Below, one piece after another: positions 34,915 through 47,581 of a stretch of DNA of 64,000 nt (the first letter of the stretch is position 1; each line of letters opens with the position of its first letter). The DNA comes from Ciona intestinalis (taxonomy: Eukaryota; Chordata; Ascidiacea; Phlebobranchia; Cionidae). Location of the stretch: positions 5,958,927-6,022,926 of the forward strand of contig NC_020166.2 of NCBI RefSeq assembly GCF_000224145.3. Reading direction: 5' to 3'. The position numbers and the translations under genes were made by a program. Below the pieces are notes generated by a model that was not told the DNA's origin, made no database searches, and worked only from the letters and a program-made list of their open reading frames with translations.

Positions 34915-36842
34915 ATTTTACTACTACTTGCTGCAATGCTCTGAATTCTGTAGTAATATTTAACTCAACAATCTTGCGTTAAAACTAACACTGGCTCTTT
35001 AGCGGATAAGTATTCTATACTTTATGGACAAGGTCCTACTGCGAGGCACGCTATGGAACCATTAGGATTTAAACTAGAGCCATTACCCGAGCACCAAACA
35101 TACGGAACCAGTGATTTGTTGCTGCTACACTGAGACAAAGCACGACTGCTTAATTAAACCCTTGAGCAGGAAGGAATTAAGCGTCAATGCATTGGTGACA
35201 ACGCCAGACTTTAAAGTTTAAACAATCAGCCATGAAGTCCATTTGTATGTTGTGGACATTTATGAAAACTTTGTTATAAGGAGTTTATCGAGATTTATTG
35301 TCTTAGTCATATACAATGTGTTTCCGAACAGATAGTCTACCCTTCACATGTTTAAATTTTAAAACCACAAAACTGTTTAAGTTTTCGGCTGTATTAAAAC
35401 AAGCTGAGAAAGTTAACTATGCGTAATAAAGAATAATTTTAAAGTGTGGGAGAAGTTGGTAAACGGGGTCAGGTTCGGACACTTTTATAAAATCTTGCTC
35501 TACGAGTCCCTACTATTTAACGACAGACGAAAACAAATGTTAAGTACCGTTCGACAGCATCCTCATCTCTGTATAATCGATATTAATATAACTAAAACAA
35601 AGTTGTTGACTGCTAGTATTGAAAATTAGGTTGGAATTCGAACTACTGATAACAGAAGAATATATAAAGAAGTAATAAAAACTCTCTAAAACCTTTCGTT
35701 ACTCAAAATTTCTCCCCGATTTTTTCACAAATGGTCATAAGAGCGCAAACGATACACACAGACTATGCTATTTATATGTTTATAACCCAAAACACAACTT
35801 AAATTGCCTCTGGGTTTTGATATTTCTTTTTCGTGCGCTAATGTAATATACAATTTTTCTGGCGGTTCGATTTTGCGCGATCTTAAAGAGGCTGTTTCGT
35901 TTTTTTTTAAAGTTTAAAGAAACTTTTAGATAACTTTTAAAAATTTTATGTGTACTTAAATTTTGATTTTTATTGGTCCCGTTTAAATGTAGTCTTAAAT
36001 TACTTGTTTGTTGTTTTACATGCGTGATTGAGTAAGCTACATGATTGTATGTTGTAGTGAATACGTACTTTATTGTTTGTTTTTCAAAGAGGCACAATGT
36101 CAATTATCTAAACTAAAGCGCTACTTTAGCCGTTTGTATTGGTCGCCAGAGGGAGCGGCAAGTTGTTTTACATCTTGCCAATTCTGGGCGAACGAAACGA
36201 AGAAGGCAAAACACGGCTTTGCGAGACGAGACGCTCTTTTCCGTAAAATCACCGCCGTGTCGCACATGTAGGAGCAGTTGCGTGTTATATTGGCAGCAGT
36301 GTTACAATCTGTTTTTCGAGCAATCAGAGTTGCAGAAATCTTCACCATTACAGAGAATAGCAACAAAGATACATTCGACCATATGCCATTTAAAGTGAAA
36401 CCAGTTTTAAATATTTTATTGGAGAGAGACTTTAAAATCAAGTGACAATTGAACGAGGTGTATAGTGGCGACTAGTATTATAGAATGTCTGCAGGCGACG
36501 AGAGTATCTAGTACGTGGTTTCATGTTAATAAACTGACGCCACATTGTTTTTATCAACCATCCAGTACGCCGCTGATTACGCGATTTCTCTAGAGAGACG
36601 TAATTCCTGCCATGGCTACATCTCTATTGGGACTGTATTATCCGATAACAAGGAGACGTAAAACAAGCATATAAGGACGTTATTATTAAACATAAACAGG
36701 CGCACTTTTATCATTAACCCTTCGGTAGAGCAACAGGTATTGATCGCAGTGTAACGAATTCTTTATTATCACAGAAGCGTGAAGCAGTCTTGAAAAGTAT
36801 AGTCTTACTGCACAAACAAGCACGTAATACTGTATTGCAGCT
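34915..36842. other. Divergent intergenic region, SLC7 copy C / LAPTM-like gene
   Basis: About 1.9 kb between two divergently transcribed genes, so it should contain both promoters. No TATA box in a convincing position and no exon or repeat family was recognised. Confidence 0.5.
36830..36840 (+). promoter_or_regulatory. 3' splice acceptor 2 nt before an ATG, candidate trans-splice site
   Basis: ACTGTATTGCAG ends at 36840 and the ATG of the LAPTM-like gene is at 36843. In Ciona many mRNAs receive a spliced leader at such sites; an ordinary upstream 5' UTR exon is the alternative. Confidence 0.4.
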
Positions 36843-39800
36843 ATGAAGCCAAAGTGTAAAGCCACATATTTCTTTTTTTGTTTCCATCCGAGATTTGACA
36901 CTGGTACATGGAGCATAGCGGCGTCATTTGCTTGTGCGGTAAGTACTGTGTATTGTCAATGTCCTCCAGCGTCATTGCGACTCTGTGTTCGCCTCGCTTG
37001 TGAGATATAATTACATTTCGTGACCGCTATCGCACTACCAGTGCTGATTAATCACAGCGCTGTAATTTTGTCAAAACAAGAATGAAGTGTGGCGGATTGC
37101 TTCGGGCATTTTACTTTTTTTTCCCATGGGCTAATGTTTTTCCCATTTCCCATGGGCTAATGTTTAAAATAAGTAACCGGGCCAAACTGTTAGATTGGAC
37201 ACCGTGTACAATTTGATTACAGATGCTCAAGTGAGCTGTAATTGCTTTATTTAATCCTTCTTGAATGAGCTGTACATTCAATACAGGTACCTGCTTCATA
37301 ACAAAGTTTGTGGAAAACAGTACAAAAGAAAATCGTGACATTCAATTAATTCCTTTAACGTCGCTGCTGTATTTAATAACGATTTAATCTACTGTCACGC
37401 ACGGCTCGACCTATATAGCTCAAAATCACCGCGCTAATCTGATTTTAGCTTGCCGACGTCCTGCTGCTAACGGGATTACTATTAATGCCAATTCCGATGC
37501 GCCGAATAGGAATACACGATATTTTAATCTCAAGTTTCACACAATGTTTTGTTAATCTTTTAACCCAAACGCCTATGTCAGCGAAAATGATCACAGGGTT
37601 ATGGTTTAAAGTGCTGTATCGTTCTTGGTTCGAAAGGAATTGTAATCAATGACTGATTACGATAACTGTGGCTAGATGCCTGACGCTATTTGTGGCCTTT
37701 GTTTGTTTCAGTAATTCCTTGTATGACGTTAGGTTTGCCATTTGAAACAATACCAATTCATTAGGTTTGGTGTACTGATAAAGCCACAATGGTCTTGGAT
37801 GTACATAGGCGGATATCCAATTGCGATTCTTGATATATTATCCGCGATAAAGTACGACTCAGAGCGTTTACATGCGTTTTACCTCGGTAGGGTCAAGCCA
37901 CGGAAAATGTTCTTTCAAATATTATAAAGTAACATGATCTGCGATCTGCGGTCGAGGAATAAAATCTTTTCTTCGGACGAAAATATGATCTCGACAAGTT
38001 AACAATATCTCTACAGTTTTTCGCATACAGTGGCAGCTGGGCATAGTTAACGTTTTATGCTGCCACTCGTTATTGAATCGAAGTGGTGGATTCGAAAACT
38101 TAGATGGCCTTTTCGATGGCCCTTTATTACGTCACTGAAGCAATAAGCACACTCGGGCATAGTCGTTCTACTTTATTGATCTTAAGTTAGGTTCAAGCGT
38201 AATGAAATGACGTCAGAGATTAATCAAGCGAAAACGTCATCAAAAATCAACACTATTGTGATTTGTTGTGTGCTAATGATAAAATAATCCACCGTAAAAG
38301 CGACGGTGAATAAACCGTTTTCTTGGCTGCGGGAAAAGCTCAACAAATGTTAAAACCAAGTTTTACAATTTCTTTTGTTAGGAGCCATAGAGTTCTATAA
38401 CTTAAGAGTACACAAAGTATGTGTAATTGGCTTGGTTTGAGAGACATTTGTTTGCTCTGCTCCGCGTGTTCTCTTCAAAGTTTGTCTTGTGACGCGTCGA
38501 GTTTGTACATTTAATGTAATCTTTATACAGCAGTTTTATAATGTAAGTCCGTCACGGTTGCTATGTACTATCATTCAATCAAGTTTTTTTTTATGACGAA
38601 TGTCTGGTTTCCTCCACTAACAGTGTTATGCACTTTTAAATTTTCCGGTCTAATAGTTAAGTTTTTCCCAGGCAAAATAGAATAGAATAAACCATAAGTT
38701 CGAATTTCGACAATGGTGTTGACTGCGCGCACACAACGACTTGAACGTTGCCTATTAAATCTTTTCATACAGTTTCAAAATTGTGGCGCAAGAAATCTTT
38801 CAGCGTTAAACCTAGTATTAAGTTCGTATACCATACCATACACTGGATTCTAATATAGTGATTAGACCCATAATAGTTTCGGCAATTGGTGCTTTGTAAA
38901 GGAAGGAGGACAAAAAACTCAATTCTAAATCGTTGAATTTTAAAAGTATAGTAGGGTAGAGGAAGATGGGACACCATTTCACGCTATTTCCCGACCCATT
39001 TGGTAGTAAACAAAGAACATTCAGGGAAATATAAAACCGTATTCCCACGACTCCCATAGACTGTTGTTAGTTGTTTAAAACACAATCTAGATATTTGGTC
39101 ATTATGCGCTAACCATGTCCCATTTCGCCCCACAGTACTACATACTTGGCCAACTTTAAAAATATGAATTTACTTCCAAGCCACCACAACCGTCTGTTTT
39201 CATTTAAACGCGAGATGTCCCGCTGGGCGGTTAACACTTGGTTGATTATGATGTCACAAAGCACCGCGGGCGAAGCGTCCAATCGTGCTGATCGGATCAA
39301 CTTTTGGTCCCTGTGCTAACGGTAACATCAATCGATCCGTCAAAACCATGAAAGAATTAAGTTACAAACTACAACAAACTTGATTGTAAATTGTTTATGG
39401 CTGCATTAAACAAAGGTGCAAAAAAAGATGCGGTGAACGTATCAGGACAGCGAGTAAATATTTGCTGCTTCTTACTTTTCATTGGTTAATCATTTAAAGA
39501 AAGTCAAAAAAAGCTTTAGCAAAAGTAAACTACAACATGGCTGGCGTTATTACTGCCCGCCCAAAAGATCCACCAATATTGCTCCAAAACAAACAATAAT
39601 CGCGCCACTAACTGTGATTCACACAAAATCACGTGCTGCGTGACGTCACTTTCGAAACGAAACGACAAAGTTCTGAACCCGACTTCGCCTGATATCATGT
39701 TTCAACAGCGCAATTCAATTCAAACCAATTAAAATAACACATGTTGAGCGTGAAATAAACGTCGCGTATCGTTTAACGTAAATATTAGACGCTCACTATA

Positions 39801-42800
39801 CCAACGTGTTGGACGTCGCAAATAGATAGATCGGTTTAAGATCCGTTTTCCGTTTATTTACCGACGACGTCAGCCTTTTAGAAATATCGGATTACGTCTT
39901 ATTCTCCGATTAAGAGCTACTGGCGCGACTGTGGTGTTACTATCGTATGATTCTCGTCCCTTCGCCATTGTTTAAAAATGCTTTTTATACAACACGCACG
40001 ACGACTGGATTTAAACAGAGCAACGACTAACTGCAGATATTTATTTTAACAAAAACTATTTTAAATGTTTCTATTTCCAGGTGATATTCGCCGCCATGTT
40101 TGTTCTTTCTTTGTCCTACAGCGCCCCAAAATGCCTGTGTCCACAAATTTGGGAACATGTTGACATACTACCGACAGGTAAGCGGTGTTTGCCAAATATT
40201 TATTTATTTCTAAATAACCTACGTAAGTCTAAAGTGCCAGATGCGCGCTACGTTTCCGTGGATGAGTGGACGCTCGGGTCAAAGGGTGTTGCTTAGGAGA
40301 AAGTAATCAATCGATTGAATTCCTAGGTCTTAGTTTCAAACTGTCCATTGCATGTAACCACTATAGATCGATTTAACTCGTCATTTATGTTTCAGTTTAT
40401 AAAGTGCTGTACGTCTTCGTTCTGCTTTATTTTGGCGCACTGCTCATCGCGTCACTTCTAGCCATATACGGAACATTTAACGTAAGTCGTGTGTCTGCAT
40501 GTTTAGCCCAACCGTCAATGTTTGAGACTGTGCAACCCCCCTAGCTGTAATGTAATACCAGCGCGTAATGTGTCCCATTTTTACATGATGCTTTAAATGT
40601 TCGGGTAACCTTCGACCCACGCATGTCATGTCCACGACTACTAAATCGTGAAGGACGAGCGTATAATTAGACGTTTGTTCAAGTCCAGAGAATAATCCAT
40701 TTCCGAAATCTAGTAAAGCGTGTAAATCTCGTCGAAACTAGATTATACTGGTTAATTATTCATGTGTAAGCATCACGTGAGCGAACCCCTGCCTGCCATA
40801 CTGACGATGCAAGAGGGAACGAGAGATGTCAATAACAAACTGCTGCATGAAGAAGTCCAATTGATTTTCTTGGTCATTCAAACAGCTGATGTACATGCTC
40901 AGCATTAATATGTAGCTTTATCGACAATTTGCAATGTTGCAAGCTAAGTTATTGAATCAGCCTATTTGAATTCCTTTTTCAAACACCAACTCAACCATTG
41001 ACAAAGGGGAAGGAAACATGTTATTTTTTATTTAGAACTGGGTTTCTATTTTATAGTATTACAGGAAACGACGACGATAAAGGGAAAGCACACCTAAACA
41101 TTTTATAAATATTTACCATCATGTACAAAACAGCAATTTACATTTCAACAGGCACAATTCAGGAAATTACCACCATTTCTTGTCCTAATGATTTTCACCG
41201 AGCTTGCGACGATCGGCGGATCCATTTATGTATTCGTGCAGCTTGCAAATATCGACCAGTACCTCTTGTTCGACAACGACACCTACTGGAACATGGCAAA
41301 AATGGTGAGTAGTTAAACTCTTCCAAAATGTGCTGATATACGTCTCGAATTGGGCCATTGTACTGGTTGTTTATTTTTATAACTCGCTAAACGCTTGTCG
41401 GGTCCGTTCACAATCGCCGATGACAATACAACCAGATTGTAAAACATATTTTCGAATGAAATCCAGTTCCATTATGTTTGTCGCTACCTTTTACCATACG
41501 ACGGGTTTAGTCATTCATTCAGAACAGACGTCCTGGAACGGTAACGACTGGTATATGCCTGTATGAAAACCTTTGATTTGCGCCCGGCCGTGTATGAGCC
41601 CGCCCATATGGGCTGGTAGAAGTAGCTTGAATCATACAAGGCTATTCCGGTTTTGTGGAAATTTCATAGCAAATGATATTATCCGCCCAACACAATACAA
41701 ATCTGATATTTGTCTATTCAGGTTCTCAAAGAAGACTTGGTAACCAATTTAGAGCAGATGATGACAACAGTTTCAATCTTGCTGAAAAACTTCCTTAACC
41801 TTGACATGGGCGAAAGTCTCAACTTGGACATGCTGATGGACGCTGTGAGTAACTATTTATTTACACAGACATTCACTGTATCTAACTAATGCGTATTTTT
41901 TGGGGGCTGAAAGGTATAGGACTTTTAAAAAAACGCGTAAAGGGGCCTGTATTAAACCTATTAAAAACTTAGAAAAATAAATATAAATTTTGTTAAAACC
42001 CGCTGCTGATGTTGATGTATACGTAAAATCCTTTTTATCTTTAATTTCGACCTGCGCGTGTCAGGTGACTTACAAGTTGTGGGGTAAACTCATTACAATT
42101 GATTGTTCGATCTACGATCACACCATTTCTCGTATGGTGTCGTGAATGTTAAAAAGTGTGATCACCAAAGTAGAAACCTACGTAAAATCAAAACTGCTGG
42201 CTGTGCCGGTGTAAAAATAGAGCAATGTAACAAATAATATAGTATTGTGGGGTAAGATGATTATCGTTAGCACCTGAAACCAATACTTCCAAATCGTGTT
42301 TAAAACAATTACCAATAATCTTTTGGTGTCGTGTGGACTCGGTAATATAATTCTGTAAAACTTATTATAACTACCAAATGACGGAAAAAGAAAATGAGAA
42401 CTTGTTCCATTCTACCCCACAACGATATTGTAATGTTCTATCTTACCCCAACTTACGATACGTTATTGTTTTACATTTTATATAAATTTTTGTTTGGGAA
42501 AGATCAGGATACTATTAGATTTACATGTTCTGATCTCTCTGCTTAATGTTACTCCGAACTACTGACTAAGCTTCTAATGTTTCAGCGAAACATGATTCCG
42601 TTTATTTTTACTCAGGCGTTAAAAGACGGTGTTTTGGTGGTGCTCGGTGGAATGAAACGAATGATGAAGTTCTCTGCCATTCTCATGCTTATTGGCATCA
42701 ACTTTTTCTTTGTAAGTAGGCTTTTACAATCCATTATTTGCCTGATGTGTACAACAATACAGGATCTGTGTGTTAAAGTGTTCCGCAGTTATACTATACC

Positions 42801-43491
42801 ATTTCAGCCGTTGTCGTTCTGCCTGACATTGCATTAAGTCAACCGTAAAATGCCAAAAAGCCATCTCGACACAATTTCTTGAAGGTGACTCATCTTCCGT
42901 GAGGAATTTTAATTAAATAGGTCGCTTGCGATGCGTTTTATATTCCCAGTTTGAATGGACTATTAAAGCAATTGCGTCTCTTTAAACTGCAGCGAGATAA
43001 TGCATTTTCTTTTCTCAGATCACGTCCATTTTAGTCGTTGCGTCACACTACCGAAGATTAAAAGAAGGAATTCTCAGAACTTACTCTGGCGTACCCGGCC
43101 TGGTGAGTTACAACATTGCATATATAGTTTCGCATTAGTATTGTTCAGTATTGCTGTTTTAAACGTCACAAAATCAATGCATGAAGTTTAAGATCGTTAA
43201 TAATTCATCCAAGTAAAACGCGATACATAGCAACTCTCCACAGGAGCTTTTAATACACAAGCTAATCAACAACTGTCAACACTTCAGGTAATACACAAAG
43301 CCGTTTTATCAAACTCGGCAAGAAGCACTGCATCAGACTCTTTAAGCGACGACTGCTCCGGCACTCCATTAAAACAAATGAAACGAATGAGGTCGAGCGA
43401 CTACAGCAGCTCGCCCCGAAGCACAAAACGTCTTTACAATCATTCCAATATGGACGTTGAAAAGAAGTTTCCCAAAGGCGATTTTCTCTAA
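36843..43491 (+). CDS. Four-pass LAPTM-like membrane protein
   Basis: Eight exons, 322 aa: 36843-36938, 40081-40177, 40396-40481, 41152-41304, 41722-41844, 42586-42711, 43019-43102, 43288-43491. The first exon lies 3.1 kb upstream and was found by phase and by completing TM1. Predicted TM segments: about 23-45, 68-92, 100-125 and 213-236. The N-terminus CFHPRFDTGTWS resembles the Cys/RTGT...GTW start of LAPTM proteins, and spacing (short loop 1, TM2 and TM3 close together, ~85-residue loop 2, TM4) is the same. Loop 2 has an NDT sequon (Asn135). The basic Ser-rich tail (about 255-322) lacks the PPxY motifs of LAPTM4/5. A late-endosome or lysosome membrane role is inferred from weak similarity. 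A later ATG at 40096 with GCCGCC in front could start a shorter form lacking half of TM1. Confidence 0.75.
37118..37162. repeat. Short direct repeat in intron 1 of the LAPTM-like gene
   Basis: TTCCCATGGGCTAATGTTT occurs twice, about 24 bp apart. Confidence 0.7.
38949..39140. mobile_element. Cimi-like MITE in intron 1 of the LAPTM-like gene
   Basis: TAGTAGGGTAGAGGAAGATG start, GTCCCATTTCGCCCCACAGT end, with the TTTGGTAGTAAACAAAGAAC core. Confidence 0.8.
42240..42427. mobile_element. Cimi-like MITE in intron 5 of the LAPTM-like gene
   Basis: TAGTATTGTGGGGTAAGATG start and GTTCCATTCTACCCCACAA end. Confidence 0.75.
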
Positions 43492-45935
43492 CCTTTCGGG
43501 TTAGACTTTAGTTATTCAAATACGCGGGCGGCAAACTCCGGCACTGGTCCGCTTCGTTTCATAGTTAAAGGGTACAGTGCCTTACATAACGTTATCCACC
43601 GTCATATTCGGCCAATCTGTCGATCAAACCAACACAAATGATCAAGATGAGGTATTGCTTCATAATACTTGAGCTGTACACCTATTTGTTTGGCACACAA
43701 CTGTTGTTGTGATTTTCGGCTACACAGTCCACGTCGATAATAATATCTTAAGTTTCCTGTAATAGCGAAATTGGAGGTGGCTATTATAGCGACACAAGCT
43801 ACTCGTTTTCTTTTGTATATAGCCCAAGGCGATTGGAGCACTTGGATTTCTCTTTTTTGGTTTTGGTTGCGAGTTCACTTCCATGGTTGAATCTCGTGCT
43901 TTTTATTTATGTTCTATTTTTACATCGTCAAAATTCCGCATCGTTTCAGTTAATTTCGCAAACTCGTCTTCCGCTTAAAACCGTTGCAATATAAAGCTGA
44001 ACAATCCTGTTCTTGCACGTAATTTCCCACATACTTTTTAAGCATGTTTTTTTTTCAAAATGGCTAATCTTAAATTCATATCTCTTCCACTCATTACAGA
44101 AAGTATTTTCTGCATGTGCAACTTGTTTTTTTCTACCAGTATCATCAGTGTTCTTTCTATATACTCGTCTTCCGAAAGTCGTATGCAAAAGTTTACACAC
44201 TTTTATTAACGAATTCGAGTTACACGTTTAGGACGGAGTAGTACAATAGCTCATTGCTTAGCGTCTGTAAGTTAGAATTAAATATAACGCTGTGCCAAAC
44301 GAAACATTGTGAACAGTTGCTGTCTAATTCGAACGAATTGTACCCCCATTCACAAGAGCAAACAATTTCCCCCGCGTCGCTTTATTTTGCTTGACCCTTA
44401 TTGTGCCTTTGTGCATACATGCACTTCTTATTTTCGTGCTTTTTGATTTTTTTGTGATGTAGACGTTTATGCTTCATTCAGATTCACGGACAACGGATAA
44501 TTCTAGCGAACAATAAATTTCTCCCCTGTTGTATTTAAAGTATAGTTGATTATGGCAACGTAATGACCATCAACCACCGAGATAGCAGAATATCTAGGCC
44601 CCATGACAACTGCGGTCACGTACATATGATATAGGTTGATGTCGACCCGACCAGACAGTGTATAATACGCATCAGTTTTATCTTATCGGGCGTTTAGTGA
44701 CCATCATGTAGATAGATCGTTTATTTTATTGTAAAACAGACGGCCTTGTTGAGCACGTAAGATGCTACGAAAACCTTTTCTATATGTTACCGCATCTAAC
44801 TAGACTGTTATTAAGGGGAATTTAACGACTCTTTAATTGGATTTGTTACTCTATTTTTATACCCGCGTGGTGGAGCTTGTGAACCATATTGCTTCGCTTT
44901 GTCTCACTTTATGTCGCTTGAATATACAAGTGAAGCATTTACCTTGGGTTTCTCGCGGTGATTCGATTCGGGAATGTAACAACGCGGCGTAAAGGATCAT
45001 AATTTTAGTTTAGTGTGGAACTGATGACCGTAACATATTGGGGTACATGTATGACCAACAATTTATTGCCTTATTTGAATGTGGGTCCTTGGATAGGACA
45101 CTTAACATTTATCCAAATTGCTAGTTTTAAAGTCGATTTAAAGGGAATAGGCACCATCCAATTGGATATGTAGCCTACGTGATTTCGATAAAATCGCTGT
45201 ATACTAAAATTTTGCTTCTTCGGTAATTTTTACGTTGTGAGACGCATCGTTTCGCAGTTGTTCTCAGTTTCACACAGTGGAGAATTACCAATACAGCATT
45301 ATCGACAGTAATTTTCGTGTAGTTAGTAGAAAACATCGGGGAAGGATTTCAATTAAGGAATCACGTGATCGTTTCAGTTGGAAGGAAACAGACGATAGAG
45401 AAGAAAAAAAAGTTGCTTTGATCCAGAAGAATTTGGTATGCAAATTTATTTAGCTGTAACAACATGGGTGCTGTGCTCGATTGAACACTACGGTATACGT
45501 GGTGGCTTCGTTAGAACAACACCCGCACTTATGGACACAGTATCTTTGTTGACCAAACACACACTCGGTGACCAACACAAGTACTGAGTAAGATGCAAGA
45601 ATATTATACCAAAACACTTACAAACATAGATAAATGGTGTATCGCTGCTGAGCATGAACCGGAGTTGCCCTGTGCATACCGCAGTGATTACACCTAAACG
45701 CAGTTGATATATACGTGTTTGAGGCTCATAATGGTACTATCATTGTTTGCGTTGTTTCCTTAAACAAGAAACTTAACGGAAGCTCTATTGTCATAATTCA
45801 TAACATTTTTCGCACCATTTCAGTTGAAGAAAGTAATCATGATGGATGGAGTAATGATAATTAGACGCAAATGCAAAACACTTGCTGTCGATACCAATAA
45901 ACCAAAATGCATATTGTGTTAAATGAGTTATAGTA

Positions 45936-45985
45936 GCTACAATAGGGGAAGATGTGACACTGAAGCACATATTGCCAAATATTTC
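45936..45985. mobile_element. Cimi-like MITE end fragment
   Basis: AATAGGGGAAGATGTGACAC followed by a GCACATATTGCCAAATATT core; only one end remains. Confidence 0.45.
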
Positions 45986-46183
45986 TTCTTTATTAAACTA
46001 TGGTCAGATAATTGCATCATGGGAAGTGTACACATAGTATTATTGAACACGTTAGTGGCAAAATAAACTCGTTTGCGCAGAACAGTTGTTGGGCACGATG
46101 TGGCTATATACAGATCCTTATTGAACAGGTAGTGACAATACAGAGCGGTTGGTATTGTTATACTTATTTTTTTTAAAAACATT

Positions 46184-46372
46184 TAGTAGGGTGGGGAAGG
46201 TGGAGGCATTTCCATTCTATTTTCTCGTCGAATTTGGTAGTAAACAAAGAACATTAAAAGAATATAAATCCGTATTCTCACGAATCCCATAAACCATTGT
46301 TAATTGTTTAAAACACGATAATTAAATATTATGTGCTAAAGGTTAATTCTCATTTCCCCCCACCCCACTATA
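46184..46372. mobile_element. Cimi-like MITE
   Basis: TAGTAGGGTGGGGAAGGTGG start and CCCCCCACCCCACTATA end, with the inverted TTTGGTAGTAAACAAAGAAC core. Confidence 0.8.
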
Positions 46373-47581
46373 CATTTAGGCCCATTCCTAATATTAAATT
46401 CACTTATTAATTATAATTAACAATGATTTTAAACTGTCCCGCCTTGCCCTGTGTGTTCGGATTTGTAAAATTACATCTGTTGAATTGCGAAGTTGAATAA
46501 CTTCTTGTATGTTTTAATATGTTTTTGTTGTGTTGTAAAATAATAAATGTATGGCAGTTATTGTGGTAGGGCCCATCACCCCAAAAGTGCATGTATTTTG
46601 CGTTTAAAAATATTGAGCAATATTAGGGTCCAGTCTTCCCTCACTCGAGTTAGATATTCACATTTTTCCACTTGATTATAGATCTAAAATCATAATCTAT
46701 ATATTGCACTCTACACAGTATTTCTAAGCAAGCATAGTTTTATTAACTTTAGAATGTAATCACATATGCTTAACAACATTTCTTTTATCTTTTTTAATTG
46801 GTCACAATCGAAACATTATTTTTAGTTAAACATTACAGGATTTAATTTTTTACTCACATTGCATAATTCCCATGCAGGGCCAAGGTTAACAAGTGCAAAT
46901 GCGTAGTAAAACATTTCCTTTATTAGTTATTTTGTATTGAACCGTGCCCCTACAATGCACTCTAGTACAGTTATAGAATAGTATATTCTAACCAGAAGGC
47001 AGAATGCTGATCATATTACATCTTAAAAAGTTCGTTAAACAAAAAAGCATCTATGTTATAGATAGGATAGCAGTGTAGCACAGAAGCATTGAACCCTGTG
47101 TACATTTTTAATGTACAAAACTGAAGAAGTTAAACCTCAACCAATAACTCAGATACTGTTAACACCGGAGGCAAATCAGTCCGAGTATTATTAACAAGAA
47201 GACAGATTAAGAATTGAAGCACCCATTTAAATAGTGTAAGCACACTGGGTAACAAAGTAAAGTAGAAAAAACGCAGTTAAATATCAGTCAGATCTGTCTA
47301 TATACTAAGTGCAATGAGAATCATAGGCGCCAAACCTGGGGTGGCCAGGTAGGCAAGTCAACCCAAAATTTGTCTCCAATGCATGAATTCGTCAACACTA
47401 GTACTTTTGTTTTAAAGAATGCAAGTCTAACTATGCCTTCCTCCCCTGCATTCTAAAAAATTTGATGCCCACGATGAGAATGATTGTCGATGATAAGAAT
47501 AAATTAATCTACGCATAAACTTCTCCTGCTTATTTAAGGCACTTAATGATTTCATTCTTTGTACCAGACGTTAGTATGATG

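Larger units (their letters stand above)
43492..47581. other. Convergent intergenic region, LAPTM-like gene / GCC2
   Basis: Contains both 3' UTRs: AATAAA + strand at 44512-44517 and minus-strand AATAAA at 46919-46924 are candidates. Also two MITE copies, and a SINE fragment near 45080-45120 (GTCCTTGGATAGGACACTTA). No exon recognised. Confidence 0.5.

Noticed and set aside
36121-36441. 106-codon minus-strand frame upstream of the LAPTM-like gene
   Set aside because: No recognisable motif, no splice continuation and no paralog in the window; likely a chance frame in a promoter region.
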